Both the position numbers and the translations under genes were made by a program. A stretch of 64,000 bases of DNA from Qaidamihabitans albus (GTDB taxonomy: Bacteria; Actinomycetota; Actinomycetes; Mycobacteriales; Pseudonocardiaceae). The stretch is taken from positions 62,001 to 126,000 of the forward strand of contig NZ_JAEHOB010000010.1 of assembly GCF_016464705.1 (NCBI RefSeq). The letters run 5' to 3'. Positions 40,205 through 47,634 of the stretch are shown here, piece by piece (position 1 is the first letter of the stretch; the number at the start of each line of letters is the position of its first letter). Below the pieces are notes generated by a model. That model was not told the origin of the DNA and did no database searches. It was given only the letters and a program-made list of their open reading frames with translations.

Positions 40205-41536
40205 TCAACCTCCTGTGCTCACCCGGCTCACTCGCGTCAGCCGTGTCTTCATCTCGGAGCGCTCCAGCGAACCCGGCGGCACCAGGTTGACCTCCGCCGG
40301 GACCGAGAGGCGGTTCCTGATCAGGCTCTCCAGCAGGCGGCGCAGGGTGTCGTGGTCGCCGGGCGCGGCGCCCCACTCCACGTCGAGGCGCAGCGGCGGC
40401 TCTACCCGGGGGCCCGCCCGCTCCAGCACCACCTGCATCGCCCCCGAGGTGCGCGGATGCAGGGTCTGCACGACATCCCGCACCGCGGCGGGAAAGACGT
40501 TGACGCCGAGCACGATCAGCATGTCGTCGGTGCGGCCGACGCAGCGGATGAGCGGGGCACCGTCGCTGTCGAGCCCGGTCACGTGCACGCGGTCGCGGGT
40601 ACGAAAACGCACGAGCGGGCAGCATTCACGCGCGAGCGCGGTGTAGACGAGCTCGCCGCTCACGCCGGGCTCTGGCGGCAGGACCGTACCGGTGTCCGGG
40701 TCGATGAGCTCGACGAACACGTGGTCGCCGCCGGTCAGCCGCATCCCCGCGGCGCCCGGCCGCTCGGCGAACAGGATCGGCGCCATGTCCGCGTTGCCGA
40801 GCCCCTCGGTGACACGGGCGCCCCACTCCCGCTCGATGTGCTCGCGAAACGCAGGCTCGCCACCGCCCGGCTCGCCACCGACCATCAGCCTGCGCAGCCC
40901 GAAGTCCTTCGGGTCGCGGCCGCTCTCGCGCAGGTACTCGGCGAGGTAGCGGGCGTAGGACGGCGTGGAGTGCAGCACGGTCACGTCGAAGGAGTCCATC
41001 GCGAGGAGCGCCTTCGCCGAGGCACCCGTGCCGACCGGGATCATCGTCGCGCCGATGTCCTCGACCGCGTCCCGGACCGGCAGGCCGCCGACGAACATCG
41101 TGAGCCCGGCGCCGTGCACCAGGACGTCGTCCCGGCACAGCCCCTGGGCACGCAGCGCCGCCGCGGTCGTCGCCGTCCACGAACGGGAGTCGGCGGCCGT
41201 GACACCGACCCAGCTCGGCGTGCCCGTGGTGCCCGTCGAGGCGTGCACCCGGATCACCTCGGACAGCGGCGCGGCGGCGTGCCGGCCCAGCGGCGGCGCG
41301 TCGGCCTGGCTCTGCCGCAGCATCGACTTCGTGGTGAACGGGAAACGGCCGAGATCACCCAGATCCGCGAGAGCCGGGGCGCCGAGGCCGTGCGCACCGA
41401 ACAGGCTCGCGTAGAACGGGGAGCGGGCGAGCACGTACCCGAGCTGACGGCGGAGGGCTGCGAGCACCCGGCCGCGGTCGGAGGCGGGAACGAAGCCGGC
41501 TGCGTCCACGAGGAAACCCCATCGTTTCGGATACAC
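40205..41536 (-). CDS. phenylacetate-CoA ligase-like AMP-forming enzyme (PaaK family)
   Basis: 443 residues. The ATP loop is ASTGTTGTPSWVG, followed by HGAGLTMFVGG, LMVGGEPGGGEPAFREHIE, GLGNADMAPILFAE and a C-terminal IRCVGRTDDMLIVLGVNVFP as in PaaK. It should activate an aryl or related acid to a CoA thioester. First gene of the operon. The start is uncertain: GTG 41536 gives the usual PaaK length, while the frame stays open to 41653 through a Cys/Gly-rich stretch that looks non-coding. Confidence 0.83.
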   Translation of the reverse strand: MYPKRWGFLVDAAGFVPASDRGRVLAALRRQLGYVLARSPFYASLFGAHGLGAPALADLGDLGRFPFTTKSMLRQSQADAPPLGRHAAAPLSEVIRVHASTGTTGTPSWVGVTAADSRSWTATTAAALRAQGLCRDDVLVHGAGLTMFVGGLPVRDAVEDIGATMIPVGTGASAKALLAMDSFDVTVLHSTPSYARYLAEYLRESGRDPKDFGLRRLMVGGEPGGGEPAFREHIEREWGARVTEGLGNADMAPILFAERPGAAGMRLTGGDHVFVELIDPDTGTVLPPEPGVSGELVYTALARECCPLVRFRTRDRVHVTGLDSDGAPLIRCVGRTDDMLIVLGVNVFPAAVRDVVQTLHPRTSGAMQVVLERAGPRVEPPLRLDVEWGAAPGDHDTLRRLLESLIRNRLSVPAEVNLVPPGSLERSEMKTRLTRVSRVSTGG

Positions 41537-41760
41537 GGCACTCTGCTGGCGCGCGTCGGACTGGACACCGGCGTTTCTACCCGGGCCGCACGCCCGGCCG
41601 CAGCAATGTTTCCCCCTCCCGGAAACCACGGGTCCGCCGCAGTGGGATTGCACTAGACAGACGTGGAGCGACGAGCGAGAAGGGGACGATGCAGTGGGCG
41701 CAGTGGGCGCGGTGGGTAGCGGGTTCGGCAGCGCGGTGAACGTGGAGTCTGTGGAGTCTA

Positions 41761-41775
41761 TTGTGGATTACACAA
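41761..41775. promoter_or_regulatory. inverted repeat TTGTG-N5-CACAA
   Basis: A 15-base palindrome 35 bases before the zinc dehydrogenase start and downstream of a direct repeat GTGGAGTCT (twice). It resembles GntR-type operators. It could serve the dehydrogenase, the divergent ligase operon, or both. Confidence 0.4.
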
Positions 41776-41809
41776 GGGTGAACAGCATCGTGATCGACGG
41801 CGGCGTGTG

Positions 41810-42907
41810 ATGCCTCCGATGGTGCGGGCCGCCGTCCAGACCGGACCGCGTGCCCTGGAGATCCGCGAGTTCCCGCGCCCGCGCATCGGCGCCGACGACG
41901 GGCTGCTGCGGGTCGAGGCGTGCGGCATCTGCGGCAGCGACGTGGAGCAGTACAAGGGGCACCTCGGCGACCGCTTCACGTTCCCGCTGATCCCCGGCCA
42001 CGAACCGCTCGGGATCGTCGAGGAGGTCGGCGAGAACGCCGCGAGGCGGTGGGGCGTCCGGCCGGGCGACCGGGTCGCGCTGGAGATCATGGTCCCCTGC
42101 CACTCGTGCGAGCGGTGCCTGAGCGGGCAGTACCTTTCCTGTGGCGACCGGCAAGCCAGCCACGGCTACACGCCGGTGGAGCGGGAGCCGGGTCTCTGGG
42201 GCGGCCTGGCCGAGTACGTGTACCTGCACCCGAACTCGATCCTGCACAAGGTGCGCGGGGACATCCCGGCCGAGCTGGCCGTGCTGTTCAACCCGCTGGG
42301 CGCGGGCGTGCGCTGGGCGTGCGAGCTCGGCGGAACCCGGCTCGGCGACACGGTACTGATCCTCGGCTGCGGGCAGCGCGGGCTCACTTCGCTGATCGCC
42401 GCCAGAGCGGCCGGGGCCGGGACCGTCATCGTGACCGGGCTCGAACGCGACCGGGCGAAGCTCGACCTGGCGCGCGACTTCGGCGCCGATCACACGATCG
42501 TGGCGGATGCCGAGGACGTCGTGGAACGGGTCGCCGACCTCACCGGCGGCGCGGGCGCCGATGTCGTGCTCGAGCTCACCCCGCTGGCCGCGGAGCCCGT
42601 CATCGACGCGCTGCGCGCCGTACGCCACGGGGGCCGCGTCGTGCTGGCGGGCCTCAAGGGCGACCGGACCGTGCCGATGGACACCGACCTGCTCGTCAAC
42701 AAGGCGATCACGCTCGTCGGCGCCTACGGGGTCGACGCACGTGCCTACGGCGAGGCGATCCGGATCATCGAGTCCGGCCGCTTTCCCCTGGAGAAGATGC
42801 ACACCCGCACCTTCGAGCTCGCCGAGACCGCGCGGGCCATCGAGACGCTGGCGGGGGATGTGCCCGGCGAGAGCGCCGTGCACGTTGCCGTCCGGCCGGG
42901 AGGCTGA
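41810..42907 (+). CDS. zinc-dependent medium-chain dehydrogenase
   Basis: 365 residues from ATG 41810 (GTG 41807 and ATG 41819 are also possible). CGICGSDVEQYKGH and GHEPLGIVEEVG hold the catalytic zinc ligands. CHSCERCLSGQYLSC is the structural-zinc loop. ILGCGQRGLTSLIAARAAGA is the Rossmann motif. It resembles threonine/sorbitol dehydrogenase-type enzymes; substrate unknown. Divergent from the catabolic operon, with a palindrome between. Confidence 0.86.
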   Translation: MPPMVRAAVQTGPRALEIREFPRPRIGADDGLLRVEACGICGSDVEQYKGHLGDRFTFPLIPGHEPLGIVEEVGENAARRWGVRPGDRVALEIMVPCHSCERCLSGQYLSCGDRQASHGYTPVEREPGLWGGLAEYVYLHPNSILHKVRGDIPAELAVLFNPLGAGVRWACELGGTRLGDTVLILGCGQRGLTSLIAARAAGAGTVIVTGLERDRAKLDLARDFGADHTIVADAEDVVERVADLTGGAGADVVLELTPLAAEPVIDALRAVRHGGRVVLAGLKGDRTVPMDTDLLVNKAITLVGAYGVDARAYGEAIRIIESGRFPLEKMHTRTFELAETARAIETLAGDVPGESAVHVAVRPGG

Positions 42908-42955
42908 CCGTGCCACGGCCGACGATGCGCTTGATCGATTCAGGCGCCGTCCTGC

Positions 42956-43342
42956 TCAGCGCTGTGCCGGGACGGCCGCACACTGCTCCCCGACGGACGC
43001 GATCGCATCCTCCAGGTCCGGGAACACGGGAAGTGACCGGTCGAGCCCGGTGACGTGCAGCGGGCGCAGCACCGAATGCGGGCCGGTCACAGCCCAGCTC
43101 ACGGCGTTGCGCTGCGCGGCCGTCGACGTGTGCACCAGTACCGAAAGGCCGGCGGCGCCGAAGAAGCGGGTCTCCCCCAGATCGAGCACCAGCGATCGGA
43201 CGCGCTGAAGTTGCTCGTCGACGCAACTCTGCAGGGCCGGCGCGGCGACGATGTCGACCTCTCCGATCACATGCGTGACCTCAAGCCCGGCCGGCCGCTG
43301 CTCGACCTGGATCACCATGTCCGTGCTCGTCAGGTTCTGCAT
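42956..43342 (-). CDS. STAS-domain anti-sigma factor antagonist-like protein
   Basis: 128 residues. VTHVIGEVDIVAAPAL and SLVLDLGETRFFGAAGLSVLV are the STAS core. The usual DSSG or DASG phosphorylation site reads GAAG (62-65), with no Ser or Thr, so it cannot be switched off by an RsbW-type kinase in the normal way. ATG 43342 is preceded by GGAAGG. It is near and divergent from a SigB/F-type sigma gene, so a link to that stress pathway is likely. Confidence 0.85.
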   Translation of the reverse strand: MQNLTSTDMVIQVEQRPAGLEVTHVIGEVDIVAAPALQSCVDEQLQRVRSLVLDLGETRFFGAAGLSVLVHTSTAAQRNAVSWAVTGPHSVLRPLHVTGLDRSLPVFPDLEDAIASVGEQCAAVPAQR

Positions 43343-43659
43343 AGTGCTGCCGCCTTCCGGTCTACGCGGAGGTTCCCCGGAGAAGTCGGCTGGGACACCG
43401 AGGGGTCGAGCGTACAGATATGCCCCGGAGGCCCCGCCAGAGAATTTGGCCGACACTCCCCGGTGCGGCTGTCTGCTCAACCACTGCCCCAACGGTACGC
43501 GCCCCGGCGAGGTCATCGCAAGAGCACCCCGCGTGCTCCCCGAACGTGTTCAGTTCCTGTTAAGTCCTTTGTAGACGTGAAGTGAGGTGATTCGCCGTGG
43601 CATGCATGACCGCCCGCCCCATGGGTAGCCAGTGACCACGAGGGATGAGAGGAGCAACG
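43343..43659. other. 317-bp divergent gap
   Basis: No gene is seen. It separates the STAS gene and the hydrolase-like gene. GAACGTGTTC at 43542-43551 is a short palindrome. GGGTAG at 43623 resembles a SigB-type -10, but no GTTT box lies 16 bases before it. Confidence 0.5.
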
Positions 43660-44238
43660 ATGGTCGCACACGGAGCGCCGGGCCAGCAGGCCGATCCGCG
43701 CGCTGAGGGCCCCGCCCTCGTGTGGCAGGGCGAGACCGGGGCGCCGGTGGTTCTCGTGCTCGACCCGGCAGGGGAGGCCAAGCACGAAGATGTGCCGCCG
43801 ACCTGGGCGGAGCTGAGCCGGAACCGGCAGATCGGCTGGTGCCGGGTGGCCACCGAGGGCGCGCTCACCGAAGCGGAGGAACTGCTCTCCGACCCCGGTG
43901 CGCTCGGTGCGCCGATCGACCTCGTCACGAGCGGGCCGGCGAGCCTGGAGGTGCTCGACCTGGCCTGCCGGCACCCCGACACGGTTCGCTCGCTGCTGCT
44001 GGTCGATCCGGAGGCCACCGATGTCGACCACGGGCGGAACTCGGCCCCTCCCGGCAACCGGCACGAACCGGAGGAGGCCACCCGGAGGCGGGAGCTCGAA
44101 GCGGCCGGTGTCACCGTCGAGGTCGTCGCCCGGAGCTTCCGGGGCGACCGGGACCGGATCGATCCTCCGTTGCCGCTGGGGCATCCGGAGGTGGCGACCG
44201 CGGTCCGCGACACGGTGGCCGCGCTCGACGCGCGCTAG
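43660..44238 (+). CDS. hypothetical protein, degenerate alpha/beta-hydrolase-like
   Basis: 192 residues. The middle part, IDLVTSGPASLEVLDLACRHP then VRSLLLVDPEA, reads like an alpha/beta-hydrolase nucleophile-elbow region, but GxSxG is absent, and no catalytic His is evident at the end. ATG 43660 follows GAGAGGAG. It is rich in Glu, Asp and Pro. Placed just before the sigma factor gene, so it may belong to the stress regulon. Function unknown. Confidence 0.6.
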   Translation: MVAHGAPGQQADPRAEGPALVWQGETGAPVVLVLDPAGEAKHEDVPPTWAELSRNRQIGWCRVATEGALTEAEELLSDPGALGAPIDLVTSGPASLEVLDLACRHPDTVRSLLLVDPEATDVDHGRNSAPPGNRHEPEEATRRRELEAAGVTVEVVARSFRGDRDRIDPPLPLGHPEVATAVRDTVAALDAR

Positions 44239-44258
44239 CCCCTCGACGGGAGCCGGTG

Positions 44259-44284
44259 GTGTGAGCCCGCACATCGGCGGGTAA
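44259..44284 (+). promoter_or_regulatory. SigB/F-type promoter of the sigma factor gene
   Basis: GTGT (44259-44262), a 16-base spacer and GGGTAA (44279-44284). The GTG start codon is at 44293, so transcription would begin at or next to it, giving a leaderless message. Same spacing as the promoter at 45109, which suggests autoregulation. Confidence 0.5.
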
Positions 44285-44292
44285 CCGTTGCC

Positions 44293-45084
44293 GTGACGCC
44301 GCACGAGCAACCGCGTACCGGGGACAGCGAGCAAGACGGTGGCTACGAGAACGTGGCGCCGCTCTTCGCCGAACTGGCCACCCTGACGCCGAGGACACCC
44401 CGATACGAGGAACTACGCGCGGAGATCGTCACGCGGTGCCTGCCGCTGGCCGAGCACATCGCCCGCCGCTTCGTCGGCCGGGGCGAGGCACGGGACGACC
44501 TCGTGCAGGTGGCCAGACTGGGCCTGCTCAACGCGATCGACCGGTTCGATCCGGACCGCGGCACGGAGTTCGTCGCCTTCGCGGTACCGACGATCATGGG
44601 CGAGGTCCGCAGGCACTTCCGGGACTCCAGCTGGGCGGTACGCGTGCCGCGCAGGCTGAAAGAGCTTCACCTCGCCCTCAGCCAGACGAGCGGCAAGCTC
44701 GCCCAGCGGCTCGGCAGGGCGCCGACGCCGAGCGAGCTGGCGGCCGAGTTGGACCTGACGACCGAGGACGTCTCGGACGGACTGCTGGCCGGCAACGCAT
44801 ACCAGTCGGTGTCGATGGACGCGGCCTACGACGAGGGCGGCACACTGCCGCTGGCCGAGACCGTGGGCGAGTACGACGCGGAACTCGAGCACGTCGACTA
44901 CCACGAGTCGCTGCAACCGCTGCTGGCCGGCCTCCCGGAGCGGGAGCGTCGCGTGCTGATGCTGCGGTTCTTCGGGAACATGACCCAGACGCAGATCGCC
45001 GAGCGGGTCGGGATATCGCAGATGCACGTGTCCCGACTGCTCGCCAGGACGCTGAGCTTCCTGCGCTCGGAGCTCACCGAGTAG
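44293..45084 (+). CDS. SigB/SigF-family RNA polymerase sigma factor
   Basis: 263 residues. Region 2 is CLPLAEHIARRFVGRGEARDDL then LGLLNAIDRFDPDRGTEF and AVPTIMGEVRRHFRD. Region 3 starts WAVRVPRRLKELHLAL. Region 4 is LPERERRVLMLRFFGNMTQTQIAERVGISQ then MHVSRLLAR. Clear member of the general-stress/sporulation group. It probably drives its own gene and the downstream LLM oxidoreductase through GTTT/GGGTAA promoters. No RsbW-type kinase gene is in the window. Confidence 0.93.
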   Translation: MTPHEQPRTGDSEQDGGYENVAPLFAELATLTPRTPRYEELRAEIVTRCLPLAEHIARRFVGRGEARDDLVQVARLGLLNAIDRFDPDRGTEFVAFAVPTIMGEVRRHFRDSSWAVRVPRRLKELHLALSQTSGKLAQRLGRAPTPSELAAELDLTTEDVSDGLLAGNAYQSVSMDAAYDEGGTLPLAETVGEYDAELEHVDYHESLQPLLAGLPERERRVLMLRFFGNMTQTQIAERVGISQMHVSRLLARTLSFLRSELTE

Positions 45085-45108
45085 CACCGGGCAGCACGGC
45101 CCGGCGCC

Positions 45109-45134
45109 GTTTGACCGGACCGGCCGCCGGGTAA
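45109..45134 (+). promoter_or_regulatory. SigB/F-type promoter of the LLM oxidoreductase gene
   Basis: GTTT (45109-45112), a 16-base spacer and GGGTAA (45129-45134), a close match to the SigB/F consensus. The ATG is at 45144, so the transcript would be leaderless or nearly so. Confidence 0.6.
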
Positions 45135-45143
45135 GCACGGCTC

Positions 45144-46100
45144 ATGGTGAGCATGGGTTACTTCCTCGCCACCGAGACGTTCGGGCCACACGAACTCGTC
45201 CGGCAGGCGAAGAAGGCCGAACAGGCGGGCTTTCGGCGGTTGTGGATCTCCGACCACTTCCATCCCTGGATCAGGGAGCAGGGCCACAGCCCGTTCGTCT
45301 GGTCGGTCATCGGTGCGCTCTCCGAGGCGACCGACCTGCCGATCACCACCGCCGTGACGTGCCCGCTCATCCGGACCCATCCCGCCGTGATCGCACAGGC
45401 CGCGGCGACCGCGGGCGTGCAGTGCCGGGGCGGTTTCACGCTCGGCGTCGGCACCGGCGAGGCGATCAACGAGCACATCACCGGTGATCGCTGGCCCCCG
45501 CCCCCGGTCCGGATCGACATGCTGACCGAGGCGATCGAGATCATCCGGGCACTGCACGAGGGCAAGGAGGTGACCCACCGCGGCGAGCACTTCACGGTCG
45601 AGAACGCCCGCGTGTTCACCCGCCCGGACGAGCCGGTGCCGATCAACGTCGCGGCGTTCGGGCCGCGCGCCGCCCGGATCGCCGGCCGGTTCGGTGACGG
45701 CTTCTGCACCGTCGTCCCGAACGCCGACCTCGTCCGGGAGTACCGCGAGGCCGGCGGCACCGGCCCCGCCCAGGGCGGAACGAAGGTCTGCTGGGCAGAC
45801 ACCGAGGAGGAGGGCGTCCGCACGGCCCACCGGCTCTGGCCGACCGAGCTGCTGCCCGGCACGTTGCCCTCGATCCTGCCGCGGCCGCGCGACTTCGAGA
45901 TGGCGGCGGGCGTCGTCAGCGAGGACATGGTGCGGGAGAAGTTCACCTGCGGTCCCGACCCGGCGCGGCATCTCGAACAGGTCCGGCAGTACGTCGACGC
46001 CGGCTTCGACGAGATCTACGTCCAGCAGATGGGCGAGGAGCAGGACAAGTTCTTCGACGCCTGGGCCGAGCACGTCCTGCCACACGTCCCCGTCGACTAG
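45144..46100 (+). CDS. LLM-class F420-dependent oxidoreductase (G6PDH-like)
   Basis: 318 residues of the luciferase-like fold. LWISDHFHPWIREQGHSPFVW is the F420/substrate region typical of the G6PDH-like subgroup. GGFTLGVGTGEAINEH and INVAAFGPRAARIAGRFGDG follow, and VDAGFDEIYVQQMG ends the barrel. It may reduce F420 with glucose 6-phosphate or a related compound, giving reducing power under stress. Preceded by a SigB/F-type promoter. Confidence 0.88.
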   Translation: MVSMGYFLATETFGPHELVRQAKKAEQAGFRRLWISDHFHPWIREQGHSPFVWSVIGALSEATDLPITTAVTCPLIRTHPAVIAQAAATAGVQCRGGFTLGVGTGEAINEHITGDRWPPPPVRIDMLTEAIEIIRALHEGKEVTHRGEHFTVENARVFTRPDEPVPINVAAFGPRAARIAGRFGDGFCTVVPNADLVREYREAGGTGPAQGGTKVCWADTEEEGVRTAHRLWPTELLPGTLPSILPRPRDFEMAAGVVSEDMVREKFTCGPDPARHLEQVRQYVDAGFDEIYVQQMGEEQDKFFDAWAEHVLPHVPVD

Positions 46101-46111
46101 CGAGGGCCACC

Positions 46112-46645
46112 ATGGAAGCCGAGATCACTCTCACCGTGGACGGTGCGCGCCGGACGCTCGCCGTCGACACCAGGGTCACCCTGCTCGACGCCCTGCGCGA
46201 GCGGCTCGGCGTGACCTCGCCCAAGAAGGGCTGCGGCCACGGCCAGTGCGGCGCCTGCACCGTGCTGCTCGACGGGCGGCGCGCGACGACCTGCCTGGCC
46301 CTCGCGGTCGCGCACGACGGCGCGCGGATCACCACGAGCGCGGGCCTGGCAGGCACGGACGAGCTGCATCCGCTGCACCAGGCGTTTCTGGACCACGACG
46401 GATTCCAGTGCGGCTACTGCACGCCCGGCCAGATCTGCTCGGCCGCCGGTGTGCTCGACGAGGCGGAGCGGGGCTGGCCCAGCGCGGTCACCGCCAACAT
46501 CACCGACATCACCGACACCGCCGGCGCACCCGCGCTCGACGCCGGGGAGATCCGCGAACGGATGAGCGGCAACCTGTGCCGCTGCGGTGCCTATCCCAAC
46601 ATCGTCGCCGCCGTCGCCGCCGTCGCCGAGGGGAGGTCACGGTGA
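46112..46645 (+). CDS. aldehyde/xanthine oxidoreductase [2Fe-2S] subunit (PaoA-like)
   Basis: 177 residues. The plant-type cluster motif is KKGCGHGQCGACTVLLDG. The second cluster uses CGYCTPGQ and GNLCRCGAYPNI. There is no twin-Arg signal, unlike E. coli PaoA, so the complex should stay in the cytosol. It starts 11 bp after the LLM gene, and its stop overlaps the FAD-subunit start (GTGA). Electrons pass from Moco through this subunit to FAD. Confidence 0.92.
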   Translation: MEAEITLTVDGARRTLAVDTRVTLLDALRERLGVTSPKKGCGHGQCGACTVLLDGRRATTCLALAVAHDGARITTSAGLAGTDELHPLHQAFLDHDGFQCGYCTPGQICSAAGVLDEAERGWPSAVTANITDITDTAGAPALDAGEIRERMSGNLCRCGAYPNIVAAVAAVAEGRSR

Positions 46646-47634
46646 TCCCGTTCGACTACCGCCGCGCCGAAGACACGGACGGCGCCGTCGCCACCGTCGC
46701 GGGGAACCCCCGCGCGGCCTTCCTCGGCGGCGGCACGAACCTGGTGGACCACATGAAGCTCGGCGTAGCCGAGCCGGAGCTGCTCGTCGACGTCACGCGG
46801 CTGCCGCTGGACCGGGTCGACCGGCTGCCCGGCGGCGGTCTCCGGATCGGCGCGGCCGTGCGCAACAGCGACCTGGCCGCCGACCACGACGTCCGCGAGC
46901 GCTACCCCGTGCTGTCCCAGGCACTGCTGGCCGGGGCGTCGGGGCAGCTGCGCAACCTCGCGACGACCGGCGGCAACCTGTTGCAGCGCACCCGTTGCGT
47001 GTACTTCCAGGACGTCACGACACCGTGCAACAAGCGCGAGCCGGGGCAGGGCTGCTCCGCACTGGAGGGCTACAGCCGTTACCACGCCGTCCTCGGCGCG
47101 TCCCGGCACTGCGTCGCGGTGCACCCCTCGGACATGGCCGTGGCGCTCACCGCGCTCGACGCCGGCGTGCGGGTGCAGGGACCGGACGGCGAGCGCACCG
47201 TCGCGGTGGCCGACCTGCACCGGCTGCCCGGCGAGCATCCCGAATGGGACACCGTGCTGAACCACGGTGAGCTGATCACCGCCGTCGAGCTGCCGGAGCT
47301 GCCGATGGCCGCCCGCTCCCGCTACCGCAAGGTGCGTGACCGCGCGTCGTACGCCTTCGCCCTCGTCTCCGTGGCCGCGGCACTCGACCTCTCCGGCGGC
47401 ACGATCCGCGATGTCCGGATCGCCCTCGGCGGGGTCGCGCACAAACCGTGGCGCGCCACCCTCGCCGAGGCCGCGCTGCGCGGAGCCCCGCCCGCGGCCG
47501 ACGAGTTCCGGGCCGCAGCCGAGGCCGAGCTGGCCGACGCACAGCCGTTGCGGGACAACGGTTTCAAGGTGCCGATGGCGCGCAACACGCTGGTGTCGGT
47601 GCTGTCCGAGCTCGCCGGGGAGGAGCTGCGATGA
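46642..47634 (+). CDS. aldehyde oxidoreductase FAD subunit with extra [4Fe-4S] motif (PaoB-like)
   Basis: 330 residues. FLGGGTNLVDHMKLGV is the FAD-binding loop, and ATTGGNLLQRTRC the second. RCVYFQ, then PCNKREPGQGCSA and ASRHCVAVHPSD show the four spaced Cys that bind an additional [4Fe-4S] cluster in PaoB-type subunits. GTG 46642 overlaps the previous stop; the next ATG overlaps its own stop. Confidence 0.91.
   Translation: MIPFDYRRAEDTDGAVATVAGNPRAAFLGGGTNLVDHMKLGVAEPELLVDVTRLPLDRVDRLPGGGLRIGAAVRNSDLAADHDVRERYPVLSQALLAGASGQLRNLATTGGNLLQRTRCVYFQDVTTPCNKREPGQGCSALEGYSRYHAVLGASRHCVAVHPSDMAVALTALDAGVRVQGPDGERTVAVADLHRLPGEHPEWDTVLNHGELITAVELPELPMAARSRYRKVRDRASYAFALVSVAAALDLSGGTIRDVRIALGGVAHKPWRATLAEAALRGAPPAADEFRAAAEAELADAQPLRDNGFKVPMARNTLVSVLSELAGEELR

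Noticed and set aside
43542-43551. GAACGTGTTC as a LexA/SOS box
   Set aside because: The half-sites are only two bases apart, while actinobacterial SOS boxes have GAAC-N4-GTTC.
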